Below are positions 1 to 7,409 of a stretch of 64,000 nt of DNA, in pieces. Both the position numbers and the translations under genes were made by a program. Source of the stretch: Burkholderiales bacterium (lineage in GTDB: Bacteria; Pseudomonadota; Gammaproteobacteria; Burkholderiales; SG8-41); assembly GCA_030683105.1 (NCBI GenBank), contig JAUXMZ010000035.1:1-64000 (forward strand), in the 5' to 3' direction. The notes beneath the pieces are model-generated. The model was not told the origin of the DNA and made no database searches. It worked only from the letters and a program-made list of their open reading frames with translations. The first letter of the stretch is position 1, and every line of letters begins with the position of its first letter.

Positions 1-41
1 ACCAGCCCCTGCTCCATGAACTCCCATACCGACATGAACAT
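1..41 (-). CDS. Start of an unidentified gene running off the left edge
   Basis: An ATG at 41-39 opens a minus-strand frame that stays open to the window edge; its first residues read MFMSVWEFMEQGL. A purine-rich GGAAGGG lies at 51-45, three bases before the ATG, and makes a good ribosome binding site. A second in-frame ATG sits at 35-33. Only 13 codons are visible, so no family can be named. It would be the next gene downstream of the Bug receptor. Confidence 0.35.
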   Translation of the reverse strand, partial: MFMSVWEFMEQGL

Positions 42-67
42 AAACCCTTCCAAGGCACGCTATGACT

Positions 68-131
68 GTTCGACGAACGCTGAGACTCGGTCACGTTAAC
101 GTCAAAAAAGCGTTCGACGAACGCTGAGACT
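68..131. repeat. Two copies of a 20-bp direct repeat
   Basis: GTTCGACGAACGCTGAGACT occurs at 68-87 and again at 112-131, separated by 24 bp. Each copy contains the inverted repeat GTTCGACGAAC. The right copy carries an A-run on its left side and forms the terminator at 104-125. The left copy lacks the run. Confidence 0.8.
104..125 (-). terminator. Rho-independent terminator downstream of the Bug gene
   Basis: Read on the minus strand, AGCGTTC-GTC-GAACGCT forms a 7-bp stem with a three-base loop followed directly by six T. It lies about 100 bp after the stop of the Bug receptor gene and before the next minus-strand start at 41. Confidence 0.7.
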
Positions 132-137
132 TGCCCG

Positions 138-208
138 GTGATTAGTAATTGGTAATGTGAAAAAGCCAACCGCCTTCATGGTTTTACTTATCACCAATCA
201 CCAATCAC
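138..208. repeat. Inverted pair of heptamer tandem arrays
   Basis: Three GTGATTA/GTAATTG-type heptamers at 138-158 face three TTATCAC/CAATCAC heptamers at 188-208. The two arrays are roughly reverse complements of each other with 29 bp between them. They sit in the 3' flank of the Bug gene. Similar arrays occur near 5854, 7317, 51193 and 54617. Confidence 0.7.
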
Positions 209-219
209 TCGTTTTTCAG

Positions 220-1188
220 CTACTGCAGTTGGACGTGGGCTTCCTTGATCACTTTCGCCCACTTCGTATTTTCGGACTTGATGAGCGCGGTGAATTCTGC
301 GGGCGTGCTGCCGACCGGCTCGGCGCCGAGGGCAGACAGGCGCTCGGCGACCTCCGGAATCCTCAGGATGCGCGCGGTCTCGACAAAGAGCTGGTTGACG
401 ATCGCCTTCGGCGTGTGCGCCGGCGCGAGCAAGCCGAACCATGCGCCCGAGTCGTAGCCCGGTACCCCGGCTTCGGCTATGGTCGGCAGATCGGGCGCCG
501 CCGGCGAGCGCTTGGCGGGGCTTACCGCCAGCGCCCGGATTTTCCCGGCTTTGACCTGCGGCAGATAGGGCGGGATGTTGTCGATCGTCACCGAGATCTG
601 GCCGCCCATCAGATCGGCCAGCACCGGAGCGCTGCCCTTGTAGGGAATGTGCACGAGATTGGTGCCCGTCATGCTTTTGAATAGCTCCATCGACAGGTGC
701 GCGGTGCTGCCGTTGCCGGGCGAGCCGTAGTTGATTTTGCCGGGATTGGCCTTGGCATAGGCGATCAACTCCTTGACGCTTTTCACCGGCACGGCATTGT
801 TGACCACCATGATATTGGGCACCATCGCGACCAGGCTGATCGCCTCGAAACTCTTGAGCGGGTCCCAGTTGAGTTTGCGGTAGAGATTGGGGTTGACGCT
901 GTGAGTGCCGGCGGTGCCCATGATCAGCGTGTAGCCGTCGGGCGTCGCGCGCGCCGCGAGTTCAGTGCCGATATTGCCGGCGGCGCCGGGGCGGTTCTCG
1001 ACGATCACGGGCTGACCCCAGTGCTCGGTCATTTTCTGGCCGAGGGCGCGCGCCAGGATGTCGGTGGTGCCGGCAGGGGTGTACGCAACGAGGATACGGA
1101 TGGGCTTGGTCGGATAGGGCTGTGCAATTACGGTTGCGCCGCCTGCCGCCAGCAACAGAAACAGCGCCGCTTTCTGAATCAAATGCAT
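220..1188 (-). CDS. Tripartite tricarboxylate transporter substrate-binding protein (Bug family)
   Basis: Periplasmic solute receptor of the Bug/TctC family, which delivers carboxylates or related small acids to a TctAB-type permease or acts as a sensor. Residues 1-22 form a signal peptide ending ATVIA before QPYPTKPI. Family motifs are clear: YTPAGTTD at 36-43 and WGQPVIVENRPGAAGNIG at 57-74. The 322-residue length is normal. AGAAGAGG precedes the ATG at 1188. No TctA/TctB membrane genes are in the window, so this looks like one of the orphan Bug receptors common in Burkholderiales. The ligand cannot be read from sequence. A decayed paralogue lies just upstream. Confidence 0.93.
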   Translation of the reverse strand: MHLIQKAALFLLLAAGGATVIAQPYPTKPIRILVAYTPAGTTDILARALGQKMTEHWGQPVIVENRPGAAGNIGTELAARATPDGYTLIMGTAGTHSVNPNLYRKLNWDPLKSFEAISLVAMVPNIMVVNNAVPVKSVKELIAYAKANPGKINYGSPGNGSTAHLSMELFKSMTGTNLVHIPYKGSAPVLADLMGGQISVTIDNIPPYLPQVKAGKIRALAVSPAKRSPAAPDLPTIAEAGVPGYDSGAWFGLLAPAHTPKAIVNQLFVETARILRIPEVAERLSALGAEPVGSTPAEFTALIKSENTKWAKVIKEAHVQLQ

Positions 1189-1207
1189 AGTCCTCTTCTG
1201 TGGTTGG

Positions 1208-1356
1208 ATTATTTGCCTTTGCTGCTGCCGTGATGGCCTGCGTCCATTTCTCGAGCTCGTTGTGGATCAGGGCGGTATATTGATCGGGGGCCGATGACCG
1301 GGTGCGGCGGCGCACCAGCACAGGGCCGCGAAACCCGTGACACGGGTGTTGCTCAT
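1208..1356 (-). pseudogene. Collapsed Bug-family paralogue (head and tail only)
   Basis: A strong ribosome site GAGGAGGC (1365-1358) precedes an ATG at 1356 that opens a short hydrophobic N-terminus (MSNTRVTGFAALCW) resembling a signal peptide, but the frame stops after 29 codons. In another frame, 1291-1208 encodes SAPDQYTALIHNELEKWTQA and following residues. This matches the C-terminal end of the neighbouring Bug protein (STPAEFTALIKSENTKWAKV). The simplest reading is a second bug gene that lost its middle and was frameshifted. The ghost is inferred from these two matching ends. Confidence 0.55.
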
Positions 1357-1642
1357 TGCCTCCTCTAATGCACCGTGATTTCAGCCGATCATTTCTTGTT
1401 CATCACGAAATTTTTTTGCGACCGGGATCGATACGCACGATATCACCGGTTTCAATCCGTGCATACGGGTCAGCCTGATGCACTGTGATCAGGCACTGGC
1501 GTGAGGTCGCGTCAGTCCGGGGCACGGCCGGAAGCGGCGCCGGACGGGCGAGGCTATGCTATTGTTTTAATTAGTATATTGATGCGCCCGTGATGGGCCG
1601 GAAAGGGTCTCGAGGCCACCACCCCCGGTAGCGCAAACGCGT
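1357..1642. other. Non-coding spacer with a possible peptide remnant
   Basis: No convincing gene. A 40-codon minus-strand frame (1403-1525, GTG start) ends in a protein-like stretch, ARIETGDIVRIDPGRKKIS, but has no clear ribosome site and no known family; it may be a gene remnant. A 6-bp inverted repeat CCTGAT-N8-ATCAGG lies near 1475-1494. The spacer should also hold the promoter of the bug remnant and receptor. Confidence 0.3.
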
Positions 1643-2152
1643 TTAGCGCCGGCGCGTCTTGGGCGCGTAGCCCGGGTCGTAGTGCGGCCCCGTCATGGTG
1701 CCGTCCACCGCCTTGCCGATAATGCCGTGCGACAGATCCTTGATCGCGATGAAAATCACGTCTTCATCCTGGGTGGACACGAGGGTATGCGGCGCGTTGG
1801 CCGGGATGTAGATGAGGGTGCCTGCCGGCGCCACCACGCGCTTGCCGTTGACCGAGCCTTTGAGCGTGCCTTGCACCACGAGGTTGAACTGCTCGTTCTT
1901 GTGCGAGTGCATGCGCGAGCCGGTGCCGCGCGGCTTGTGGATGTAGCCCACCAGCATGCGCTTGCCCTCGACCACGCCGCCGTGCGACGTCGAATAGCCG
2001 GTGCCGGCCGGGACTTTCTTGAGCGCGGCCATGCGGAACTGGTATTTGCCGTCACCGGCTTTGATTGCGCCTGCGGTCTTGGTCTTCGCCCCCGCGGCCT
2101 TGGCCGGGGTGACGGCCTTGCTTTTGGTGGAACGTTTTTTAGCTGCTGCCAT
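1643..2152 (-). CDS. Small cupin-domain protein with Lys/Ala-rich N-terminus
   Basis: Single-domain cupin of 169 residues. Residues 1-32 are a Lys/Ala-rich, probably disordered leader. The barrel follows, with motif 1 containing H82, H84 and E87 (GTGSRMHSHKNEQ) and motif 2 containing H122 (IPANAPHTL). These are the usual metal ligands of small mononuclear cupins. Function is not assignable: such proteins range from dioxygenases to sugar isomerases and sensory proteins. It is 60 bp downstream of the amidohydrolase on the same strand and may be co-transcribed with it. Confidence 0.85.
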   Translation of the reverse strand: MAAAKKRSTKSKAVTPAKAAGAKTKTAGAIKAGDGKYQFRMAALKKVPAGTGYSTSHGGVVEGKRMLVGYIHKPRGTGSRMHSHKNEQFNLVVQGTLKGSVNGKRVVAPAGTLIYIPANAPHTLVSTQDEDVIFIAIKDLSHGIIGKAVDGTMTGPHYDPGYAPKTRRR

Positions 2153-2211
2153 GGTTGTTACCTTTATAAGGGTTTATTGCTTGGGAGCGCTGTGCTCCAC
2201 ATCTCACGAGA

Positions 2212-3561
2212 TTACAAGTAATCGATGATTTTCCAATCGCCCGGATTGACGTTCACCACGTTCCTGCTTTTTCCGTCGCGGCGGTCGGCGTAGACCCGGC
2301 CTTCCTTCATCACCATCTGGATGTTCTTCTTCTCCTGCAGCACGGCGATGTTCTTGAGCGGGTCGCCTTTGACGGCGATAATGTCGGCGAGCTTGCCCGC
2401 TTCCACCGTGCCGAGTTCCTTGTCCATCTTGATGGCGCGCGCCGCGTTGCGGGTCGCGGAAAGAATCGCTTCCATCGGCGTCATGCCGAGCTTGACGTAG
2501 ATTTCGAGCTCGCGCGCATTGGTGCCCATCTCCGGATCAAAACCCATGTCGGTGCCCATGGCGATGTTGACCCCGGCTTTGTGCATTTTCTGGAACGTCT
2601 CGAAGCAGTACGGCTGCAGCGCCTTCATCTTGTTGATCACAAACATCGAGGTGCCCTGATCCTTGCGCTTATCGATCGCATGATCGGTGCGATGCAGCAG
2701 CGTCGGGGTCATCCATACGCCCGATTGGGCGATCATGTCGACCGTTTCCTCGTCCGAGAACACCATATGCTCTATCGTATCGGCGCCCGCCTGCAGCGCC
2801 ATGCGCTGGCCTGCGGGAGTAAAGCAGTGCACCGCGGCGACTTTGTGGAAGGCGTGTGCCTCGTCGACGATGGCGTCGATCTCCTCCTGCGTCATGTTGC
2901 GGATATCGGGCTCTTCCTTGTCCGTGCCGCCGCCGCCGGTGGCGCAGGTCTTGACCACGTCACAGCCGGTGAGCAGGTTGGTGCGCGCAAGCTTTCTTAA
3001 CTCCCACGGGCCATCGGCGGTCTGAAAGCCGAGGCGCTGCATGGCGCGCGGCTGAATCAGGTCGAGGTGCGAGCCGGTGATGGTGGTAAACCCGCCGATG
3101 AGCATGCGCGGGCCTTCGATGACGCCGGCGTTGATCGAATCGCGCACCGCGCACAAGTGGGGCGTGAGCAGGCCGCGGCTGGAATTGAGCCCGAGGTCGC
3201 GCAGCGTGGTGAACCCCATGTCGAAGCACAGCTGCGCATGGAACAGGCCGTACATTTGCTGCAGCTCGGGGGTGATCTCCCATTGCGCAACGCGGTAGTT
3301 GTTGAAGGTCAGGCAGTTGAACATCATGGTGTGCAGATGCACGTCCATCAGCCCGGGCATCAGGGTCAGCTTGCCGCAGTCGATGACCTCGGCGCGCGCC
3401 GGGATTTTGACCTCGCCCTGGGTGCCGACCTGCTTGATGCGGCGCCCTTCGAGCACGATGACCGGATTCTTGAGCGGCTTGCCGCCGTTGCCGTCGATCA
3501 GCATGCCGCCCTTGATGACTTTGGTCGCGCCTTTCGGTTCGGCCACTTTGTAATCAAACAT
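2212..3561 (-). CDS. Amidohydrolase-superfamily metal-dependent hydrolase
   Basis: Cytosolic TIM-barrel hydrolase of the imidazolonepropionase/prolidase-like amidohydrolase group, 449 residues. Visible metal and catalytic residues are H75 and H77 (DVHLH), K204 in VVKTCATGG (position of the carbamylated Lys), H245, H265 (IEHM) and D338 (MGTDMG). The beta-sandwich halves lie at both ends, including ELGTVEAGKLADIIAV near the C-terminus. The substrate is unknown; relatives cleave cyclic amides or Xaa-Pro dipeptides. An AGGAGGAGC-type ribosome site precedes the ATG at 3561. Together with the cupin and the Bug receptor it could form a small catabolic set, but that is inference from proximity. Confidence 0.9.
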   Translation of the reverse strand: MFDYKVAEPKGATKVIKGGMLIDGNGGKPLKNPVIVLEGRRIKQVGTQGEVKIPARAEVIDCGKLTLMPGLMDVHLHTMMFNCLTFNNYRVAQWEITPELQQMYGLFHAQLCFDMGFTTLRDLGLNSSRGLLTPHLCAVRDSINAGVIEGPRMLIGGFTTITGSHLDLIQPRAMQRLGFQTADGPWELRKLARTNLLTGCDVVKTCATGGGGTDKEEPDIRNMTQEEIDAIVDEAHAFHKVAAVHCFTPAGQRMALQAGADTIEHMVFSDEETVDMIAQSGVWMTPTLLHRTDHAIDKRKDQGTSMFVINKMKALQPYCFETFQKMHKAGVNIAMGTDMGFDPEMGTNARELEIYVKLGMTPMEAILSATRNAARAIKMDKELGTVEAGKLADIIAVKGDPLKNIAVLQEKKNIQMVMKEGRVYADRRDGKSRNVVNVNPGDWKIIDYL

Positions 3562-3668
3562 CTTTTGCGCTCCTCCTTGAGTCCGTTGCGGCCAACCGCT
3601 TATGTAAGCGTTTGCAGCAGGCCGTTGAAACTAAATAATTGCCGTCTGCTTGTCAAGCAAGCGACCAT

Positions 3669-4745
3669 TTAGTGGAACTTCTCCATCGCCGCACGAAATT
3701 TTGCATAAGCCTGGGGGTCCAGCATCTGCCGCGGCTGTCTGGATGCGCCCTGCCAGCGCAGCACGTCGAGCGTGGCCTCGATCGCCTCGCGCGGCATGTC
3801 GCGCGTGATGAACACCAGGCGCGATCGCCGTTCCTCGTCGGGCCAGTTCTCAAGCGTCTGCGGTTCGTGGATCAACGTCTGCACGGCATGGATCACTACC
3901 GGCGCGCCCTCGACATTGAGCAGGCCTTTCACGCGCAGCAGTTTGGCGCCGCGCAGGGAAGTAAGCGCGGTAAGCCATGCCGTCAAACCTGCTGCGCTCA
4001 CTGGTTCGTCGAGATGAATGCTGAAGGTCTGGATACGGTGGTCATGATTCGTCGCGGCACCGTCACCGCATTTATTATCGGCTAGGCTTACTGCGGGCGC
4101 AGCCAGCCAGCGCGCGATATCGCTTCTGCGGGCAGCGGCATCCTGTCCGCGGGCAAACAGGCTTTCCGGCGCAATCTCGCCGTGCGCCACCGTGTGCATT
4201 TGCACCGCGGGGTTGATCCGCGCCAGGTCTGCGCGCAGCGCATCGACCGGGGCGGGGGCGGCAAGATCCGTCTTGGTGATCAGCAGCCGGTCGGCAACCG
4301 CCACCTGTTTGACCGCCTCGGCGTATTGGGCAAGCTGCGACGCGCCGTTGACGGCATCAACCAGCGTGACCACGCTGTCGAGAACAAGTTGCGGCGCCAG
4401 CACTTCGTCTATCACCACCGTCTGGAGTATGGGCACCGGATTGGCCAGTCCGGTGGTTTCGATTACGATCCGGTCGAACGCCGGGATCTCACCCTTGCGG
4501 CGCCGAGCGAACAACCCGCGCAGCGTATCGACGAGATCGCCGCGCACTGTGCAGCAGATACAGCCGCTGGACAACACTATCGTATTTTCGTTGGGGGTCG
4601 CAACCAGCAGATGATCGAGACCGACCTCGCCGAACTCATTGATGATGACCACCGCGCCCGCCATTCCCGGATCGCGCAGCAGGCGGTTGAGCAGCGTGGT
4701 CTTGCCGCTGCCCAGGAATCCGGTAATGACGCTTACGGGTATCAG
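3669..4745 (-). CDS. CobW/COG0523-family GTP-binding metallochaperone
   Basis: G3E GTPase of about 358 residues. Walker A GFLGSGKTT is at 9-17, the metal-binding CxCC motif is C62, C64, C65 in GCICC, the guanine motif is TKTD at 157-160, and the CobW C-terminal domain fills roughly the last 95 residues. Homology begins at residue 3 (PVSVITGFLGSG), yet no ATG, GTG or TTG is close. The best start is CTG at 4745-4743, overlapping the fbaB stop by four bases (CTGA) like an ATGA coupling. Relatives insert or traffic Zn, Co or Ni. Its place as last gene of the carbon-fixation cluster suggests a metal-supply role there, perhaps for the class II aldolase, but nothing proves it. Confidence 0.88.
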   Translation of the reverse strand: MIPVSVITGFLGSGKTTLLNRLLRDPGMAGAVVIINEFGEVGLDHLLVATPNENTIVLSSGCICCTVRGDLVDTLRGLFARRRKGEIPAFDRIVIETTGLANPVPILQTVVIDEVLAPQLVLDSVVTLVDAVNGASQLAQYAEAVKQVAVADRLLITKTDLAAPAPVDALRADLARINPAVQMHTVAHGEIAPESLFARGQDAAARRSDIARWLAAPAVSLADNKCGDGAATNHDHRIQTFSIHLDEPVSAAGLTAWLTALTSLRGAKLLRVKGLLNVEGAPVVIHAVQTLIHEPQTLENWPDEERRSRLVFITRDMPREAIEATLDVLRWQGASRQPRQMLDPQAYAKFRAAMEKFH

Positions 4746-5776
4746 GCTGCGAGGCCCTGTTTTTCCAGGCCCGCCTGATATTTCCCGAGCGTGGCCAGGC
4801 TGTTCATGCGCGAACGATGCAGCAATGCCGCCTGAGCAGCAGGGACGTTGGACGCGCTGCCCCTCCAGGCTTTGAGGCAGGGCTGTTGCAGTGCGCGGCC
4901 GTATGAAAACGACAGCGGCCACGGCAGGTTGCCGGCAAACATCCGGTTCATGGCATTGAGGTGCGCGGTCGCCAGCTCGTCGCTCTGGCCGCCCGACAGG
5001 AAGACGATGCCGGCGACAGCGGCCGGAACCGTGCGCTTGAGGATGCGCACGGTGCGCTCGGCAACTTCGTCCACGCCCGCCTGCCGCGCGCAGCCTTTGC
5101 CGGAGATCACCATGCTGGGCTTCAGCACCGAGTGCTCCAGAGTGACGCGGTTCAGGTAGAGCGCTTCGTAGACGGCATTCAGCGTCCATTCGGTGACTTC
5201 TTCGCAGCGCTCGATGGTGTGGTCGCCGTCCATCAGCACTTCCGGTTCGACGATGGGCACCAGGCCCGCGGCCTGACAAATCGCCGCATAACGGGCAAGG
5301 GCATGGGCGTTGGCGGCGATGCAGGTCGAGCTTGGTATGTCCCGGCCGATGGTGATCACGGCCCGCCATTTCGCGAACTTCGCGCCCAGCTTCACATATT
5401 CCGCGCAGCGTTTGGCAAGTCCGTCCAGGCCCTCGGTTACTGTTTCTCCTGCACAAAACGCAAGCTCTTTGGCGCCGGCGTCGACTTTGATCCCCGGCAG
5501 AATGCCGTTTTTGGCCAGCAGTTCCGCGAAGGGCGTGCCGTCGGCAGATTTCTGGCGCAGCGTCTCATCATAAAGAATCACGCCGCTGATGGCTTGCGAC
5601 ACGCCCTTGGCCGTGAACAGCATGTCACGATAAGCGCGGCGGTTTTCCTCGGTATTTTCGACTTTGATGCCGGCAAAACGTTTCGCTATGGTGCCGGTGC
5701 TCTCATCGGCGGCAAGTATGCCTTTACCCGGGGCAACCATGGCCTTGGCAACGGTTGCGAGTTCATGTGCTGACAT
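4742..5776 (-). CDS. fbaB: Class I fructose-bisphosphate aldolase
   Basis: Schiff-base aldolase of the animal/plant type, 344 residues. It interconverts fructose-1,6-bisphosphate with GAP and DHAP; class I enzymes can also make sedoheptulose-1,7-bisphosphate. Diagnostic residues are LAADEST at 21-27, K136 in KFAKWRAV, E177/E179 in IVEPEV, and the Schiff-base lysine K219 in VLKPSMV. The ATG at 5776 is preceded by GGAGGTCACC. It is the second aldolase of this cluster and unrelated in sequence to the class II enzyme at 11960-13024. It is probably co-translated with the CobW GTPase. Confidence 0.95.
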   Translation of the reverse strand: MSAHELATVAKAMVAPGKGILAADESTGTIAKRFAGIKVENTEENRRAYRDMLFTAKGVSQAISGVILYDETLRQKSADGTPFAELLAKNGILPGIKVDAGAKELAFCAGETVTEGLDGLAKRCAEYVKLGAKFAKWRAVITIGRDIPSSTCIAANAHALARYAAICQAAGLVPIVEPEVLMDGDHTIERCEEVTEWTLNAVYEALYLNRVTLEHSVLKPSMVISGKGCARQAGVDEVAERTVRILKRTVPAAVAGIVFLSGGQSDELATAHLNAMNRMFAGNLPWPLSFSYGRALQQPCLKAWRGSASNVPAAQAALLHRSRMNSLATLGKYQAGLEKQGLAA

Positions 5777-5853
5777 GGTGACCTCCTGCTGCTCAATGGA
5801 TAAATCAGGAAAGATAAATCTGGACGCTTATTTTACTACAAACGCCTTTCTGC

Positions 5854-5874
5854 TAATCACTAATCACTAATCAC
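5854..5874. repeat. Three perfect TAATCAC heptamers
   Basis: TAATCAC is repeated three times without mismatch, just downstream of the pyruvate kinase stop and upstream of fbaB. No inverted partner array is evident within about 80 bp. Confidence 0.85.
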
Positions 5875-5880
5875 GGGGGT

Positions 5881-7308
5881 TTACGCCCGCCGGAGCTCGC
5901 CGACTTTAACTATCTTCATGGTATTGGTGCCGCCGGCCTTGCCGAAAGGCTCGCCTATGGTAAATACGATGTAGTCCCCGTTTTTCACCGCGCCCCGCTT
6001 CAGCAGTTCATCCTCGGCCATGATCAACGCCTTTTCCGGGTCGCGGGCGCCCTTGAACTTGATAGGATAGACGCCGCGGAACAGCGTCACCCGCCGGCGC
6101 GTCTCAGTCACCGAGCTCAGCGCATAGATCGGCACCGTCAAGTACATGCGAGACATCAGCAGCACGGTCTTGCCGCTTTGCGTCATCGCCGCCACCGCCT
6201 TGATGTTGAGACTATTGGTGCTGAACATGGTTGCGCGCGCGATCGCCTCTTCGACATCGGTGGGCGGGTCCGCGCGCCGCCGCTCCGTGCCCAGCGTATC
6301 CTCTTTCTCTGCTTCCACGCATACCCGCGCCATCGCGGCTACGGTTTCGACCGGATATCTGCCGGCGGCGGTCTCGGCCGATAACATGACTGCGTCGGTG
6401 CCATCGAGCACGGCGTTGGCGACGTCCGATACCTCGGCCCGGGTCGGAATCGGGTTGGTGATCATCGACTCCATCATCTGGGTTGCAGTGATCACCGCCT
6501 TGTTTTTATCGCGCGCCATGCGAATCATGCGCTTCTGCAGTGCCGGCACCACGGCGTCGCCCACCTCTACGGCAAGATCGCCGCGCGCCACCATGATGGC
6601 GTCGGAGGCATCGAGAATTTCTTCCAGAGCGGCAATCGCCTCGGCGCGCTCTATTTTGGCCACGATCAGGCTGTTGCCCCCAGCCTTGCGCATAAGCTTG
6701 CGCGCCCAGCGTATGTCCGCTCCCGAGCGCGGAAAAGACACCCCCAGAAAATCTGCCCTGAGTTCGGCGGCGAGCTTGATGTCCCGCTTGTCTTTCTGGG
6801 TCAGCGCCGGCGCGGTAAGACCGCCGCCTTTGCGATTGATGCCTTTGTTGTTCGACAGGATCCCGCCCTGCTCGACCACGCAATTGATGCGCGCTCCCCG
6901 GATAGACGACACCCCGAGCACGATGCGCCCGTCGTCCAGCAGCAGCGTGTCGCCGGCGCGCACATCTTTGGGCAGATTTTTATAGTCCAGGCCTACGATG
7001 TTCTCGTCGCCGATGTCGCACCCGGCATCGAGCACGAATTTCGCTCCCGCAAGCAGCGTGACCCTGCCTTCCTGGAATTTCCCGATGCGGATCTTCGGCC
7101 CCTGCAGATCGACCAGCACGCCCACCGCGCGCCCCGCCTTGAGCGCGAGCGCCCGCACCGTCGCAACCAGCCTGCGGTGCTCGGCGGCGGAGCCGTGGGA
7201 AAAATTCACGCGCACGACGTCAACCCCGGCCGCGATCATGAGCGCGAGTATCCCAGGGTCGCTGGAGGCCGGGCCGAGTGTGGCGACGATTTTGGTGCGG
7301 CGGGGCAT
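5881..7308 (-). CDS. pyk: Pyruvate kinase
   Basis: Converts phosphoenolpyruvate and ADP to pyruvate and ATP, 475 residues. The N-terminal PRRTKIVATLGPAS, the KIER motif, MVARGDLAVE and the long ITATQMMESM / AEVSDVANAVLDGTDA signature are all present, followed by the allosteric C-terminal domain. I start it at the ATG at 7308, because the possible upstream TTG lies inside the GGTTCAA repeat array. It is 101 bp downstream of pgk on the same strand, so fixed carbon can leave the cycle through lower glycolysis in the same gene cluster. Confidence 0.95.
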   Translation of the reverse strand: MPRRTKIVATLGPASSDPGILALMIAAGVDVVRVNFSHGSAAEHRRLVATVRALALKAGRAVGVLVDLQGPKIRIGKFQEGRVTLLAGAKFVLDAGCDIGDENIVGLDYKNLPKDVRAGDTLLLDDGRIVLGVSSIRGARINCVVEQGGILSNNKGINRKGGGLTAPALTQKDKRDIKLAAELRADFLGVSFPRSGADIRWARKLMRKAGGNSLIVAKIERAEAIAALEEILDASDAIMVARGDLAVEVGDAVVPALQKRMIRMARDKNKAVITATQMMESMITNPIPTRAEVSDVANAVLDGTDAVMLSAETAAGRYPVETVAAMARVCVEAEKEDTLGTERRRADPPTDVEEAIARATMFSTNSLNIKAVAAMTQSGKTVLLMSRMYLTVPIYALSSVTETRRRVTLFRGVYPIKFKGARDPEKALIMAEDELLKRGAVKNGDYIVFTIGEPFGKAGGTNTMKIVKVGELRRA

Positions 7309-7316
7309 ACTATGTA

Positions 7317-7344
7317 GGTTCAAGGTTCAAGGTTCAAAGTTCAG
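7317..7344. repeat. GGTTCAA heptamer array in the pgk-pyk spacer
   Basis: Three perfect GGTTCAA units (7317-7337) are followed by a degenerate AGTTCAG. The array ends nine bases before the pyk ATG, so it occupies the place where a ribosome binding site would be expected. Confidence 0.8.
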
Positions 7345-7409
7345 GGTTAGGTGTATCGGCGCCTGGGCGGCTCAAATCCCATGCTTGTTCTTACTGGGAA
7401 GCCGCCGCG

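Noticed and set aside
4746-5456. Long N-terminal extension of the CobW frame to about 595 residues
   Set aside because: It runs through fbaB on the same strand in another frame, has no homology or ribosome site, and gives an Arg/Gly-rich composition typical of out-of-frame reading.
5854-5874. CRISPR-like direct repeats
   Set aside because: The TAATCAC units are 7 bp and contiguous, with no spacers and no cas genes.
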